A DNA stretch of 16,839 bases from Cellvibrio sp. (GTDB lineage Bacteria > Pseudomonadota > Gammaproteobacteria > Pseudomonadales > Cellvibrionaceae): contig DQHS01000019.1 in assembly GCA_003524365.1 (NCBI GenBank), positions 1,153 to 17,991 on the forward strand, given 5' to 3'. The position numbers were made by a program, and so were the translations under genes. The notes under the pieces were generated by a model. The model made no database searches and was not told the DNA's origin. It worked only from the letters and a program-made list of their open reading frames with translations. Below are positions 7,924-15,604 of this stretch, one piece after another; positions within the stretch are counted from its first letter, which is position 1; the number at the start of each line of letters is the position of its first letter.

Positions 7924-9699
7924 TTATAAATCCGGGCCCATGCTGATATGCAAACGCACGCCCTCGTCACCGTCTAGTGCTTTGGCAACATCTATACGGA
8001 TGGGACCTATCGGCGAAATCCAGCGCGCGCCGATACCAGTGCCGCGCTTCACTTTAAGATCCGTATCATTAGCGGCGTTACCTGCATCAAAAAAAACAGC
8101 AGCCGCCCATTTGGAATCTTCAAAGCGGTAGTCGTACTCGATACTGTTGACCAGTAGGTTATTACCTCCGACAACCTCTTCAGCCAACTTCGGATTTTCT
8201 AATGGGCCCACAAACTTACTGAAATCACGCGTCGGCCCAAGGGATTTGTAATCATAGCCACGCACACTGGCGTCACCACCGGCAAAAAACCGAACCGACG
8301 CCGGTAATTCACTGAAGTCATCCAGCTGGGTTGTGCCTAATTCAGAACGCAATAAAATTCGCCCGAATGAAAACCCTTTTACATATTTTGCGCGCAGATG
8401 TAATTGCACAAAACTGAAATCCGACCCCAGGCTTTCGGGGGAGCCGGATAATTTTGCCAGCAGCGTCCAACCCGACAAGGGATAGGGTGAGCCGTCGGTT
8501 TTGGTGCGCGTAATGGCGACGGAGGGAATAATCAAATTAGTGCTGGCTTGAGAGACACTACCAATAATGGAGTCTTCCTGTTCATAATCCAACGCGTAAG
8601 TTTGCAACCATTTATTATCTTGATAGTAGGTGTAACTAGTACCGAAGGTATCTTTGTGGCTGGTTGATGTATCGGTAATTTCTTTTTGGTACCCAGTGTA
8701 AACGCGCAAAAATTCATAGGCCGGGCGATGCATGGGAATAGTGTAGGCAAGCAGTGCTGTCGTTTTCTTGTCTGCGGCATTAATGTCCGCTGCAATGGAG
8801 TGGCCACGCGGGTTGACATACCTATCTTCAAAACCTAATAACACCCGTGGACCCGCGTCTGTATCAACACCGGCACCCACCGAATATTCGCGCCGTTTGC
8901 GCGCTTCCAGCTGCATATTCACGGTCACCTTTTTATCTTTTAATTCCTGCAGGTCAGGCGCAATGCTCGCCACCGAAAAATAATTACTGGCGTTGTAAAG
9001 GTTTTTTAATTCCAGCAACTCGTCTGAATCGTAATAATCGCCCTCGGCGATATTAAAGTAACGCTGCAGAAAATTTTCATCCAGAATTTCGTGCTGTAAA
9101 TTAATTTCACCGATTCGATAGCGGGCACCGGTGTTGTAAATCAGTTCAATAATTGCAGTCCGCTCTTCAGTATTGATGGAAATTTGGGAGTGTTCGAACT
9201 CCGCATCGAAATAGCCGTGAATAGCAGCCAGGGTGCCAAAGCGCGCTTTTAATGTTTCATAGCTGCCATGATTTAATCGATTGCCAATCTTGATCCCGGG
9301 TTTGTCGTAGAGGGTCTGGAATATTTCATCCTGATTGCCCTCGCCATTAATTTCAATGCGCACCTCTTTAACACGTACAGGCTCGCCAGGGGTGAGTGTG
9401 ATATCCAGCCCCCAGCACTCTTTATCATTACGTAATTTAGCCTCGTATTCGAGTTCATAAAAACCCAGCGCCTGCGCGGCGACGGCAATTTCATTTTCAG
9501 CATCATTGAGGCGTGCGTGCAAACGCCACATGGGCGTTTTACAGCTCTCGTCGGCGAGGGTGAGATGTTGGCGAATATTTTCACGCAGGCTTTTAGTGCC
9601 CCCACTAAGCTCGATATCCGGCTCAGCCGCTAAAAGAGGCAGCGCTAGCAGCGAAAGTAAGAACGCGAATCCGCGCGCGAGGGGAGAAAAAGAAGTCAC
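7924..9699 (-). CDS. Translocation and assembly module subunit TamA (Omp85 family outer-membrane protein)
   Basis: TamA is the outer-membrane beta-barrel partner of TamB and helps insert certain outer-membrane proteins such as autotransporters. The 591-residue product has a signal peptide (1-24, LALPLLA), three POTRA domains (about 28-105, 107-190 and 193-267), and a 16-strand-type barrel from about 269 to the end. The Omp85 signature of loop 6, VRGY, is present at 479-482 in the segment RFFAGGDASVRGY. The C-terminal strand signature ending in SMGPDL closes the protein. Two cysteines (C53, C95) in POTRA1 might form a disulfide. The start is GTG at 9699, because the first internal Met is at residue 57 and would remove the signal peptide; only a weak GGA precedes it. 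tamB follows on the same strand, and rlmJ is divergent. Confidence 0.94.
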   Translation of the reverse strand: MTSFSPLARGFAFLLSLLALPLLAAEPDIELSGGTKSLRENIRQHLTLADESCKTPMWRLHARLNDAENEIAVAAQALGFYELEYEAKLRNDKECWGLDITLTPGEPVRVKEVRIEINGEGNQDEIFQTLYDKPGIKIGNRLNHGSYETLKARFGTLAAIHGYFDAEFEHSQISINTEERTAIIELIYNTGARYRIGEINLQHEILDENFLQRYFNIAEGDYYDSDELLELKNLYNASNYFSVASIAPDLQELKDKKVTVNMQLEARKRREYSVGAGVDTDAGPRVLLGFEDRYVNPRGHSIAADINAADKKTTALLAYTIPMHRPAYEFLRVYTGYQKEITDTSTSHKDTFGTSYTYYQDNKWLQTYALDYEQEDSIIGSVSQASTNLIIPSVAITRTKTDGSPYPLSGWTLLAKLSGSPESLGSDFSFVQLHLRAKYVKGFSFGRILLRSELGTTQLDDFSELPASVRFFAGGDASVRGYDYKSLGPTRDFSKFVGPLENPKLAEEVVGGNNLLVNSIEYDYRFEDSKWAAAVFFDAGNAANDTDLKVKRGTGIGARWISPIGPIRIDVAKALDGDEGVRLHISMGPDL

Positions 9700-9813
9700 A
9701 ATTCCAAAATCTTCTTGATAGGTGGGGTCAGGCGCTACTGTAACTGCTAAACCCCACGGGCAAAAGGCTAATTTTGTGACAATCTTGTACGGGTAATTGT
9801 TCCCGCAGGTGGC

Positions 9814-9819
9814 TATAAT
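9814..9819 (+). promoter_or_regulatory. Candidate -10 box for rlmJ
   Basis: A perfect TATAAT lies 69 bases before the rlmJ ATG, in the divergent tamA-rlmJ spacer. No good -35 is found at the standard distance, so this is a tentative call. Confidence 0.4.
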
Positions 9820-9888
9820 TCAGCTCCTTGCGCTGCGCGGGATCTAATCCTTGCTGCAGCCTATACCTGCTCCTCGTTGGAATTCTTT

Positions 9889-10734
9889 ATGCTCAGCTAT
9901 CGCCATGGCTTTCACGCCGGCAATTTTGCCGATGTACTCAAACACACAGTATTGGTTCATATGCTGGAGTACATGACCCAAAAAGATAAACCGCTGCGCA
10001 TTATTGATACCCATGCCGGTGCAGGCGTATACAAATTGAACGGTCCACAGGCGCAAAAAAATCGCGAATTTGATAATGGCATCAGCCAACTGTGGTCTAG
10101 CGAACAGACACCGGCTGCCGTTGCGCGCCTGATCGATTTGGTGCGCACGGTCAATGACGGAAAACAATTACAGCTCTACCCGGGTTCACCACTGATCGCA
10201 CAAACCCTAATGCGCCCGATTGACCGATTATATTTGCACGAACTACACCCGGCCGACTTCCAATTTTTGCGCGATTGCATGCGCGACGATAAACGCATCA
10301 GAGTGGAACACGAAGATGGCTTCGCTGCATTGCAAGCATTGCTGCCACCGCCGGATCGCCGCGCACTGGTATTGCTCGACCCATCCTATGAAGTGAAAAG
10401 CGATTACCAACTTCTGATCAAACAATTGCTGCAAGCACACAAACGCTTTGCGACTGGCACCTTCGCAATTTGGTACCCGGTCGTACTGCGCCAGCGAATT
10501 GATGAAATGGAATTGGCCTTAAAAAAATCCGGCATAAAGAATATTCAGCTGATGGAATTTGGGCTGCAAGCTGACAACCCGGAATATGGCATGACATCGA
10601 GCGGCATGATCGTCATCAATCCACCCTGGACACTTTGGGGCGCAATGGAAGAAACATTACCCTGGTTAGTAGAGAACCTGAGTGAAGACAACGCGGGCTT
10701 TTATCGTCTGGAACAATTGGTTCCGGAAAAATAA
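9889..10734 (+). CDS. 23S rRNA (adenine(2030)-N6)-methyltransferase RlmJ
   Basis: RlmJ uses S-adenosylmethionine to methylate A2030 of 23S rRNA. The product starts MLSYRHGFHAGNFADVLKH, the hallmark N-terminus of this family. The SAM-binding segment IIDTHAGAG lies near residues 38-46, and the catalytic motif DPSY sits at 164-167, the position of DPPY in the E. coli enzyme. The length is 281 aa against 280 in E. coli. The ATG at 9889 is chosen over an upstream in-frame TTG (9877) because it gives the canonical N-terminus; a weak GGA at 9879-9881 precedes it. The gene is divergent from tamA and is followed after 58 bases by a small membrane-protein gene that may be co-transcribed. Confidence 0.95.
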   Translation: MLSYRHGFHAGNFADVLKHTVLVHMLEYMTQKDKPLRIIDTHAGAGVYKLNGPQAQKNREFDNGISQLWSSEQTPAAVARLIDLVRTVNDGKQLQLYPGSPLIAQTLMRPIDRLYLHELHPADFQFLRDCMRDDKRIRVEHEDGFAALQALLPPPDRRALVLLDPSYEVKSDYQLLIKQLLQAHKRFATGTFAIWYPVVLRQRIDEMELALKKSGIKNIQLMEFGLQADNPEYGMTSSGMIVINPPWTLWGAMEETLPWLVENLSEDNAGFYRLEQLVPEK

Positions 10735-10792
10735 GAGGCTGCATTGAGAATATTGCATCTACATATTTGTCGATTAACGAGCGAATAGATTT

Positions 10793-11182
10793 ATGAATAA
10801 CACAAACCCAGCAGAAACTTTCAGTCAGGCAAAACGCGCGGCAATTTTGTCGGCAACTATTTTCCCCGGTGCTGGTTTATTTTTCTTGCGTCATTATGTG
10901 CGCGGCAGCATCTTTGCCGTACCTGCTGCGTTAGTGATTATCATGCTGTTCAAAAATTTATTTACCGTTGCGTTCAAGCTGAATGAAGCGTTGACGGCTG
11001 AAATAGAAAAAGGAAATTTAGCAATCGATATTGGCCATATGTGGAATTCCCTACACGGCGCCATGTTCACCTCGCCCTATTGGGAACAGGGGAAATGGAT
11101 ATTATTGGCAAGTTGGATTTTGAGTATTACCAGTTCGTATTTTGCCGGCAAAAAAATTGATCAGGCGCAAGCAAAACAATAA
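10793..11182 (+). CDS. Small inner-membrane protein of unknown function
   Basis: The 129-residue product is mostly hydrophobic. Likely membrane segments are about residues 17-33 (with a FPGAGLFFLRHYVRG motif at the end of the first), 38-56, and 99-116, with a soluble stretch (57-98) between the second and third. The PGAG...RxYxRG-like signature resembles small uncharacterised membrane proteins of gammaproteobacteria, but I cannot name a family with confidence. The C-terminus is hydrophilic (GKKIDQAQAKQ). It lies 58 bases after rlmJ and only 14 bases before the DUF486 gene, so the latter two are probably one transcription unit. The ribosome binding site is weak. Confidence 0.7.
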   Translation: MNNTNPAETFSQAKRAAILSATIFPGAGLFFLRHYVRGSIFAVPAALVIIMLFKNLFTVAFKLNEALTAEIEKGNLAIDIGHMWNSLHGAMFTSPYWEQGKWILLASWILSITSSYFAGKKIDQAQAKQ

Positions 11183-11196
11183 CCGGAAGCCACTCT

Positions 11197-11550
11197 ATGC
11201 AAGCCTCATTAATTTCCATTGGCCTATTGTTTTGCAGCAATATTTTTATGACCTTTGCCTGGTACGCGCACCTCAAAGAACTCAATCATAAACCCTGGAT
11301 CATTGCGGCACTGATCAGCTGGGGCATAGCCCTGTTTGAATATTTATTGCAGGTACCCGCCAATCGTATCGGCTACACCGTCATGAGTGTCGGCCAGCTA
11401 AAGATTTTGCAGGAAGTGATTACCCTGAGTGTATTTGTGCCCTTTGCCGTCTTTTACATGAAGGAACCCCTCAAGCTGGATTACCTCTGGGCGGGCTTAT
11501 GCCTTTTGGGTGCTGTTTTCTTTATGTTTAGAGATAAAATATCGGGATAA
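11197..11550 (+). CDS. DUF486 (DMT-like) four-helix membrane protein
   Basis: The 117-residue product has four predicted membrane helices with short loops. It shows the landmarks of the DUF486 family: FMTFAWYAHLKELNHKPW after the first helix, SWGIALFEYLLQVPANRIGY in the second, LKILQEVITL in the third, and KEPLKLDYLWAGLCLLGAVFF at the end. The family is related to half-size drug/metabolite transporters and may work as a dimer, but no substrate is known. The ATG is preceded by GGAAG at 11185-11189. It follows the upstream membrane-protein gene by 14 bases, which suggests co-transcription. Confidence 0.88.
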   Translation: MQASLISIGLLFCSNIFMTFAWYAHLKELNHKPWIIAALISWGIALFEYLLQVPANRIGYTVMSVGQLKILQEVITLSVFVPFAVFYMKEPLKLDYLWAGLCLLGAVFFMFRDKISG

Positions 11551-11580
11551 AACCTACTGCCCCCATAGCACTCCGGCGTA

Positions 11581-11619
11581 AATAAGCTATACCTAGTAAT
11601 AGCGTCGGATTAGCTTATT
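11581..11619. promoter_or_regulatory. Inverted repeat upstream of the GGDEF-EAL gene
   Basis: AATAAGCTA (11581-11589) is mirrored exactly by TAGCTTATT (11611-11619), 21 bases apart. A 12-bp palindrome CTGGCTAGCCAG follows at 11659-11670, 25 bases before the GTG start. Both could be regulator sites in the 145-base leader of the c-di-GMP gene. No terminator T-run is present and I see no GEMM riboswitch signature. Confidence 0.35.
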
Positions 11620-11695
11620 CAATCCCGTCCAAACTCAAGGAGCTATGAATTAATCCCGCTGGCTAGCCAGAATCACCAATCCTCAGGGTGTTCGC

Positions 11696-13627
11696 GTGTT
11701 CAATCAAAACTCCAATAAATCGCCACCCGCTCAATCATCTACCCACCAGCTATCCTTGGTCTATCAAGATTTTGGCAAACAAAAAATCAAACGCCTTATC
11801 CAGACCCTCCGCATCACCCAGGTTGCATTGCTGCTGGTCAGTATTATTACCATCACTGCGGGTCGCTATAGTGACTCCATCGTACTGCTCGCCACCGGTA
11901 TATTTTTATTCAGTGTGGATTGGGCACTTTATAAAAAACATCCTGTGGTTGCCGCCACGATTTTTCTACTATCACTTACGCTGATGCTGTCACATCTGGC
12001 GTGGGTAGGTAGCGGCATTCGCGACAGCGCCCTGCTCGGCTATTGCGGCGTATTAATTTTTGCCGCCATGCTCGGTAACAAACGCTTACTGATCGTTTTA
12101 TTATCATTGATGATTGGCGTGCTTGCGCTAATTGCCTATGTCAACGAGTACGGCATTTACCAAAATCATATTGAACCCATCAATTTGGCCACCGGCACCA
12201 TTACTATCATTATTCTCACTGTGATTGGCTTTGCCGTCTGGATGCTCGCTCACGATTATCGTTCGGCGCTGGATGAACTCGCGCGCGAAAATGAACGCGT
12301 TAAAACCGCTAAAAGCCATATCGAACACATGGCAATGCACGACTCACTTACTGGCCTACCCAACCGGATCATGGCGCAAAATAATTTCGACCATATTTTT
12401 CAAAAAGCGCAGGCGCAAAAGCAATTGCTCGGGATTATTTTTATCGATCTGGATAACCTAAAACCGATTAACGATTCTCTCGGTCATCAAGCGGGCGACC
12501 AAATTCTCAAAGAAGTTGCGTTGCGCTTATTGAGCTACACCAAAAAAGTGGATTTGGTGTGCCGCTACGGCGGCGATGAATTTATTGTCTTTATGCCTAA
12601 TATTAACTCGGCTGATGATGTATCGCAGGCTAGTTTGGAAATATTGCAACTGGTGTCGGAGAATTATCTCTATCGCAATATCGAAATTTTTTGTACCTGT
12701 TCAATTGGTATCGCACTCGCACCACAAGACGGTGAAGATCTGGATACACTTATTAAAAAAGCCGATATCGCCATGTACCACTCCAAGGATTCAGGGCGCA
12801 ACAGCTTCCGCTTTTTTAATCCGGCCATCAGCCGCAATATGCTCGAACACATCAGCTTAATTTCCGGTATGCGTAAAGCACTGCAGGAAAATCAATTCAG
12901 TTTGCACTACCAACCCAAGATCGATTTGCAAACCAATCACATCTGCGGATTGGAAGCGCTGCTGCGTTGGAATCATCCCGAACAAGGGTTTATCCCGCCC
13001 GCGACGTTTATTCCGCTCGCCGAATCCTCCGGTTTAATTATTCAATTAGGCGAATGGGTTATTACCGAAGCATGCGAGCAGGCCAAGCGCTGGTATGACC
13101 AAGGCATTTTAGAGTTTGCAGTTGCCGTTAATATTTCATCGATCCAATTTAAACGCGGCAATATTGATTCAATTGTGTTGGGTGCACTCGCCGCAAGTGG
13201 ACTGCCAGCACAGTATCTGGAATTGGAACTGACCGAATCGCTACTGATTGAAGACAGCGACCGCCTCACTACTACTCTCTCAACGCTGCGCGCGGAAGGC
13301 GTGCATTTATCCATTGATGATTTCGGCACTGGCTATTCCAATCTGGGTTATTTGAAAAAATTTGAAGTAGAAGCGCTTAAAATTGATCAATCCTTTGTGC
13401 GCAAAATGGATGACGAAACCGGTGATGCCGCCATCGTCCGCGCGATCATCCAGATGTCTGCCAGCCTCGGTTTAAAAACCATCGCCGAAGGTGTAGAAGA
13501 CGCCAGCACCGCTGCCCTATTACGCAGCCTCGGTTGCAACCAGGCACAAGGATATTTTTGGGCAAGACCAATGCCTGTCGATGAAGTTGCAGGTTTTGTG
13601 GAATTTTGGCGCAAGGATCAAGGCTAG
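11696..13627 (+). CDS. Membrane-anchored GGDEF-EAL protein (c-di-GMP cyclase/phosphodiesterase)
   Basis: This 643-residue protein has an N-terminal membrane sensor region with about six helices (roughly residues 38-185), a short linker helix, a GGDEF domain (about 210-375) and an EAL domain (about 385-640). The cyclase signature RYGGDEF is intact (GGDEF at 292-296). The inhibitory site five residues upstream reads KKVD rather than RxxD, so product inhibition may be weakened. The EAL domain keeps its catalytic set: EAL at 420-422, N479, E514, DDFGTGYS at 541-548, K562, E598 and the closing QGY. Both activities are therefore possible; which dominates in vivo cannot be told. The start is GTG at 11696, with AGGGTG at 11685-11690. 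No terminator is evident before the vapBC promoter. Confidence 0.93.
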   Translation: MFNQNSNKSPPAQSSTHQLSLVYQDFGKQKIKRLIQTLRITQVALLLVSIITITAGRYSDSIVLLATGIFLFSVDWALYKKHPVVAATIFLLSLTLMLSHLAWVGSGIRDSALLGYCGVLIFAAMLGNKRLLIVLLSLMIGVLALIAYVNEYGIYQNHIEPINLATGTITIIILTVIGFAVWMLAHDYRSALDELARENERVKTAKSHIEHMAMHDSLTGLPNRIMAQNNFDHIFQKAQAQKQLLGIIFIDLDNLKPINDSLGHQAGDQILKEVALRLLSYTKKVDLVCRYGGDEFIVFMPNINSADDVSQASLEILQLVSENYLYRNIEIFCTCSIGIALAPQDGEDLDTLIKKADIAMYHSKDSGRNSFRFFNPAISRNMLEHISLISGMRKALQENQFSLHYQPKIDLQTNHICGLEALLRWNHPEQGFIPPATFIPLAESSGLIIQLGEWVITEACEQAKRWYDQGILEFAVAVNISSIQFKRGNIDSIVLGALAASGLPAQYLELELTESLLIEDSDRLTTTLSTLRAEGVHLSIDDFGTGYSNLGYLKKFEVEALKIDQSFVRKMDDETGDAAIVRAIIQMSASLGLKTIAEGVEDASTAALLRSLGCNQAQGYFWARPMPVDEVAGFVEFWRKDQG

Positions 13628-13644
13628 CTTATATGTCGGCCCTG

Positions 13645-13665
13645 TTGCCAACCCGCTATTGGCAA
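13645..13665. promoter_or_regulatory. Inverted repeat overlapping the vapBC -35 box
   Basis: TTGCCAA (13645-13651) and TTGGCAA (13659-13665) are exact inverted copies separated by seven bases. The right arm contains the -35 hexamer of the vapBC promoter, so a protein bound here would be expected to affect RNA polymerase. It lacks a T-run and is not a good terminator for the upstream gene. Confidence 0.45.
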
Positions 13666-13687
13666 GCCACTCAAATTGGACTATACT
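13659..13687 (+). promoter_or_regulatory. Sigma-70 promoter of the vapBC operon
   Basis: TTGGCA (13659-13664) and TATACT (13682-13687) each match the consensus at five of six positions and are separated by exactly 17 bases. The vapB start codon follows 29 bases after the -10 box. Confidence 0.75.
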
Positions 13688-13689
13688 TT

Positions 13690-13703
13690 TTGGTATATAC
13701 CAA
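13690..13703. promoter_or_regulatory. Palindromic operator of the vapBC operon
   Basis: TTGGTATATACCAA is a perfect 14-bp palindrome starting two bases after the -10 box and ending just before the GGAGG ribosome binding site of vapB. Type II antitoxins normally repress their own operon by binding such palindromes, so this is the likely VapB or VapBC operator. Confidence 0.65.
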
Positions 13704-13716
13704 CCGGAGGCATCTC

Positions 13717-13944
13717 ATGAGCCATCTCGCCAAGATATTTATGAATGGGCGCAGCCAAGCTGTGCGCCTACCCAAAGAATTCCGCTTTGACAGTGACGAA
13801 GTCTTTATCCGCAAACAAGGGGATGAGGTCGTTATCTCTCCCAAACCCCACACATGGGATGATTTTTTTGACCGTCAACCTGCATTCGATGAGTCGTTTA
13901 TGGCCGACCGTGATCAATTGCCCGCACAGGAACGGGATTTTTAA
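13717..13944 (+). CDS. Type II antitoxin VapB (AbrB/MazE fold)
   Basis: VapB neutralises the VapC ribonuclease and represses the operon. The 75-residue product has the N-terminal swapped-hairpin DNA-binding domain (AKIFMNGRSQAVRLPKEFRF, residues 5-24, then DEVFIRKQGDEVVISPK). An acidic and aromatic C-terminal tail (WDDFFDRQPAF...FMADRDQLPAQERDF) normally wraps around the toxin. The ATG at 13717 is chosen because GGAGG lies at 13706-13710, six bases upstream, and the conserved N-terminus begins there; the frame stays open upstream into the promoter but that part is not coding. vapC follows 33 bases later. Confidence 0.92.
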   Translation: MSHLAKIFMNGRSQAVRLPKEFRFDSDEVFIRKQGDEVVISPKPHTWDDFFDRQPAFDESFMADRDQLPAQERDF

Positions 13945-13977
13945 TAGGAATTAATCAGCACAAGGGAATAACTCGCC

Positions 13978-14373
13978 ATGTATATGCTCGATACCAACAC
14001 ATGTATTTTTGTCTTAAAAAACCGTTCGGACAAATTGCGCCACAAGTTCAAAGCCATCAAAAATCTTTGTATCTCATCAATTACTTATGGCGAACTTTGT
14101 TACGGGATAGAAAATGGCGATGCTGGCATGCGCGCCGAACGCTATGCAGAGTTAAAAATATTCACTCAGCGTTTAGTGATTGAACCTTGGGACGATGAAG
14201 CCGGTATTCATTACGGTGTATTGCGCGCAACCCTGAAGCGACAAGGCACTATTATTGGCAACAATGATTTATTAATTGCTGCGCATGCACGCTGCCTTAG
14301 CGCAGTATTAGTCACCAACAACACCCGCGAGTTTGCCCGCATTCCCGACCTGACGTTAGAAGACTGGATTTGA
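13978..14373 (+). CDS. Type II toxin VapC (PIN-domain ribonuclease)
   Basis: The 131-residue product is a PIN-domain endoribonuclease that likely cuts tRNA or rRNA when free of VapB. It has the N-terminal MLDTN motif (metal-binding D5), the conserved Glu in ITYGELCYGIE (E39), and the GNNDLLIAAHA motif (D97), followed by LVTNNTREFARIPDL and a Trp near the C-terminus. These are the features of intact, probably active VapC toxins. A second ATG two codons downstream (13984) is an equally possible start. AAGGGA about 12 bases upstream is a modest ribosome binding site. The pair is complete and shares one promoter. Confidence 0.93.
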   Translation: MYMLDTNTCIFVLKNRSDKLRHKFKAIKNLCISSITYGELCYGIENGDAGMRAERYAELKIFTQRLVIEPWDDEAGIHYGVLRATLKRQGTIIGNNDLLIAAHARCLSAVLVTNNTREFARIPDLTLEDWI

Positions 14374-14471
14374 TCCAGATAGCCGCTTTACTCAATAACA
14401 TCACAATAACTACAGTGATTGAATTAGCCGCACACTCGCATTCATTACAAGAGCAGGCCATTAGATAAGAG

Positions 14472-14963
14472 ATGGAGGATATGCGCTTGAAACATTATTT
14501 CGGTTTCAAAACAACACTATTGCTGGCAACAATCAGCATCGCGGGCTGCACCACAGAACAGAAAGTAGCGGAAAATACTGCCGTTGAGGCCAAGGCATCT
14601 GCAGCGAGCCAGATTCAAGCAAACAGTATCGGAAAATATAAAGCCTATACACAAAAATTCACCGGCAATACCACCATCACACAAAATCACGCAACCGGTC
14701 ATGTGGGCAATCTTTTCTTCACTCACCGGAAAGATAGCGGCGCAGCCTCATTGACCATGAGCACCGATGGTTCTTCAGCGTGAGCTGGCAAGGCGGCGGC
14801 TACAATTATGTCGGCGGCCCCGGTTGGCATTATGGTGATAAAGACCGGGTGATTGGTTATCGCTTCAATGAAGACAGCGGCGCAAGCTACATCACTTGAA
14901 GTTTTCAACCCACCAAAAGACGGCACTGCATCTGGCAAAGTATGGGATGCATCAGCCAAATAA
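14472..14963 (+). pseudogene. GH11-xylanase-like lipoprotein gene with two compensating frameshifts
   Basis: The N-terminus is a lipoprotein signal (TTLLLATISIAGC, lipobox IAGC). The following sequence resembles the first half of a GH11 xylanase jelly-roll (GHVGNLFFTHRKDSGAASLTMSTDG). The first frame ends with TGA at 14781-14783. One frame over, the protein continues without a break (FSVSWQGGGYNYVGGPGW, from 14774) until TGA at 14897-14899. The original frame then resumes (LEVFNPPKDGTASGKVWD, from 14895) to TAA at 14961-14963. One lost base near 14773 and one gained base near 14894 would explain this. Even if repaired (about 163 aa), it would end before the GH11 catalytic glutamates, so it would lack hydrolase activity. 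The start is uncertain among ATG 14472, ATG 14481 and TTG 14487; GGAGG at 14474-14478 fits the TTG best. Sequencing error is an alternative explanation. Confidence 0.65.
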
Positions 14964-14974
14964 ACCAAACCGCT

Positions 14975-15014
14975 AAAAAAACGCCGTGCGATTTTATCCC
15001 ACGGCGTTTTTTTT
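14975..15014. terminator. Strong bidirectional rho-independent terminator
   Basis: ACGCCGTG (14981-14988) pairs perfectly with CACGGCGT (15000-15007) around an 11-base loop. The stem is followed by eight T on the plus strand and preceded by seven A, so it can work in both directions. It lies 11 bases after the frameshifted lipoprotein gene. Confidence 0.9.
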
Positions 15015-15115
15015 CATCCAACTAATTGATTTAGTCATCGATCAGGGGAACAATCGGCACCACAGGAACGCAATTGTTATTCAACAAGAATGAATTACAG
15101 GGTACGGAGGCACAA

Positions 15116-15532
15116 ATGAACGATGACAACCTTTTACTTTCCGCCATTAAAAAAGCCGCAAAAGACCACAGCCAACAAGCCACACGGCATAAGGTGTTGC
15201 ACCGCAGCTTATGGAGTGCCTCATCGATAATATCGGTACTAATCGCCATAACCACCGCGTTTGATTTTTCCCTGCTCAATATTCCCAGTAAAAATATCGC
15301 CACACTGTTCGCCATTATATTGCCGATGGTGACTAGCTACATGGTACTGCGCTCACCCGAAAAATTATGGATTCACGAAATCAATATCCGCAACCAACTG
15401 TGTGATCTACACACCGAATTAAATCTCTTAATCAAACGCAATGCCGAATTTGATCCGTCTGATTTTGAAAAACGTTATTTAGCGATTATGGCTACGGCGA
15501 ATAAAAAGTGGATTGAGATTAAAGAGGGTTGA
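15116..15532 (+). CDS. Two-TM protein resembling SLATT/DUF4231 effectors
   Basis: The 138-residue product has an N-terminal amphipathic helix (about 1-30, KKAAKDHSQQATRHKVLHR), a tight pair of membrane helices (about 32-50 and 58-77), and a long C-terminal helical part starting SPEKLWIHEINIRNQL. This layout, with a Trp and basic residues just after the second helix, resembles SLATT-type domains, which in other systems act as membrane effectors next to nucleotide-sensing or TIR/SMODS modules. No such partner is visible here, so a defence role is only inferred. ATG 15116 is chosen because GGAGG lies at 15106-15110, five bases upstream; an earlier ATG at 15074 has no such site. A terminator isolates it from the gene before. 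The family match should be treated as probable, not certain. Confidence 0.6.
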   Translation: MNDDNLLLSAIKKAAKDHSQQATRHKVLHRSLWSASSIISVLIAITTAFDFSLLNIPSKNIATLFAIILPMVTSYMVLRSPEKLWIHEINIRNQLCDLHTELNLLIKRNAEFDPSDFEKRYLAIMATANKKWIEIKEG

Positions 15533-15604
15533 TTTGCGTAATGCGGCTAATTTGATTAAGCCTATTATGTTGTGTAATTGCTTTGGGGGATATTTTTGCG
15601 TTAA

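Noticed and set aside
10378..10392. DPSY in RlmJ instead of DPPY, considered as a damaged active site
   Set aside because: Asp, the first Pro and Tyr are kept, and Ser at this position is tolerated in N6-adenine methyltransferase motifs; the rest of the enzyme is intact.
11551..11695. Leader of the GGDEF-EAL gene considered as a c-di-GMP riboswitch
   Set aside because: The conserved GEMM sequence blocks are absent; only simple inverted repeats are seen.
13606..13716. 37-codon upstream extension of vapB
   Set aside because: It would run through the -35, -10 and operator sequences; the GGAGG and conserved N-terminus fix the start at 13717.
14723..14968. Minus-strand open frame across the lipoprotein remnant
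   Set aside because: It is the antisense of the GH11-like coding sequence, with no ribosome binding site or family resemblance.
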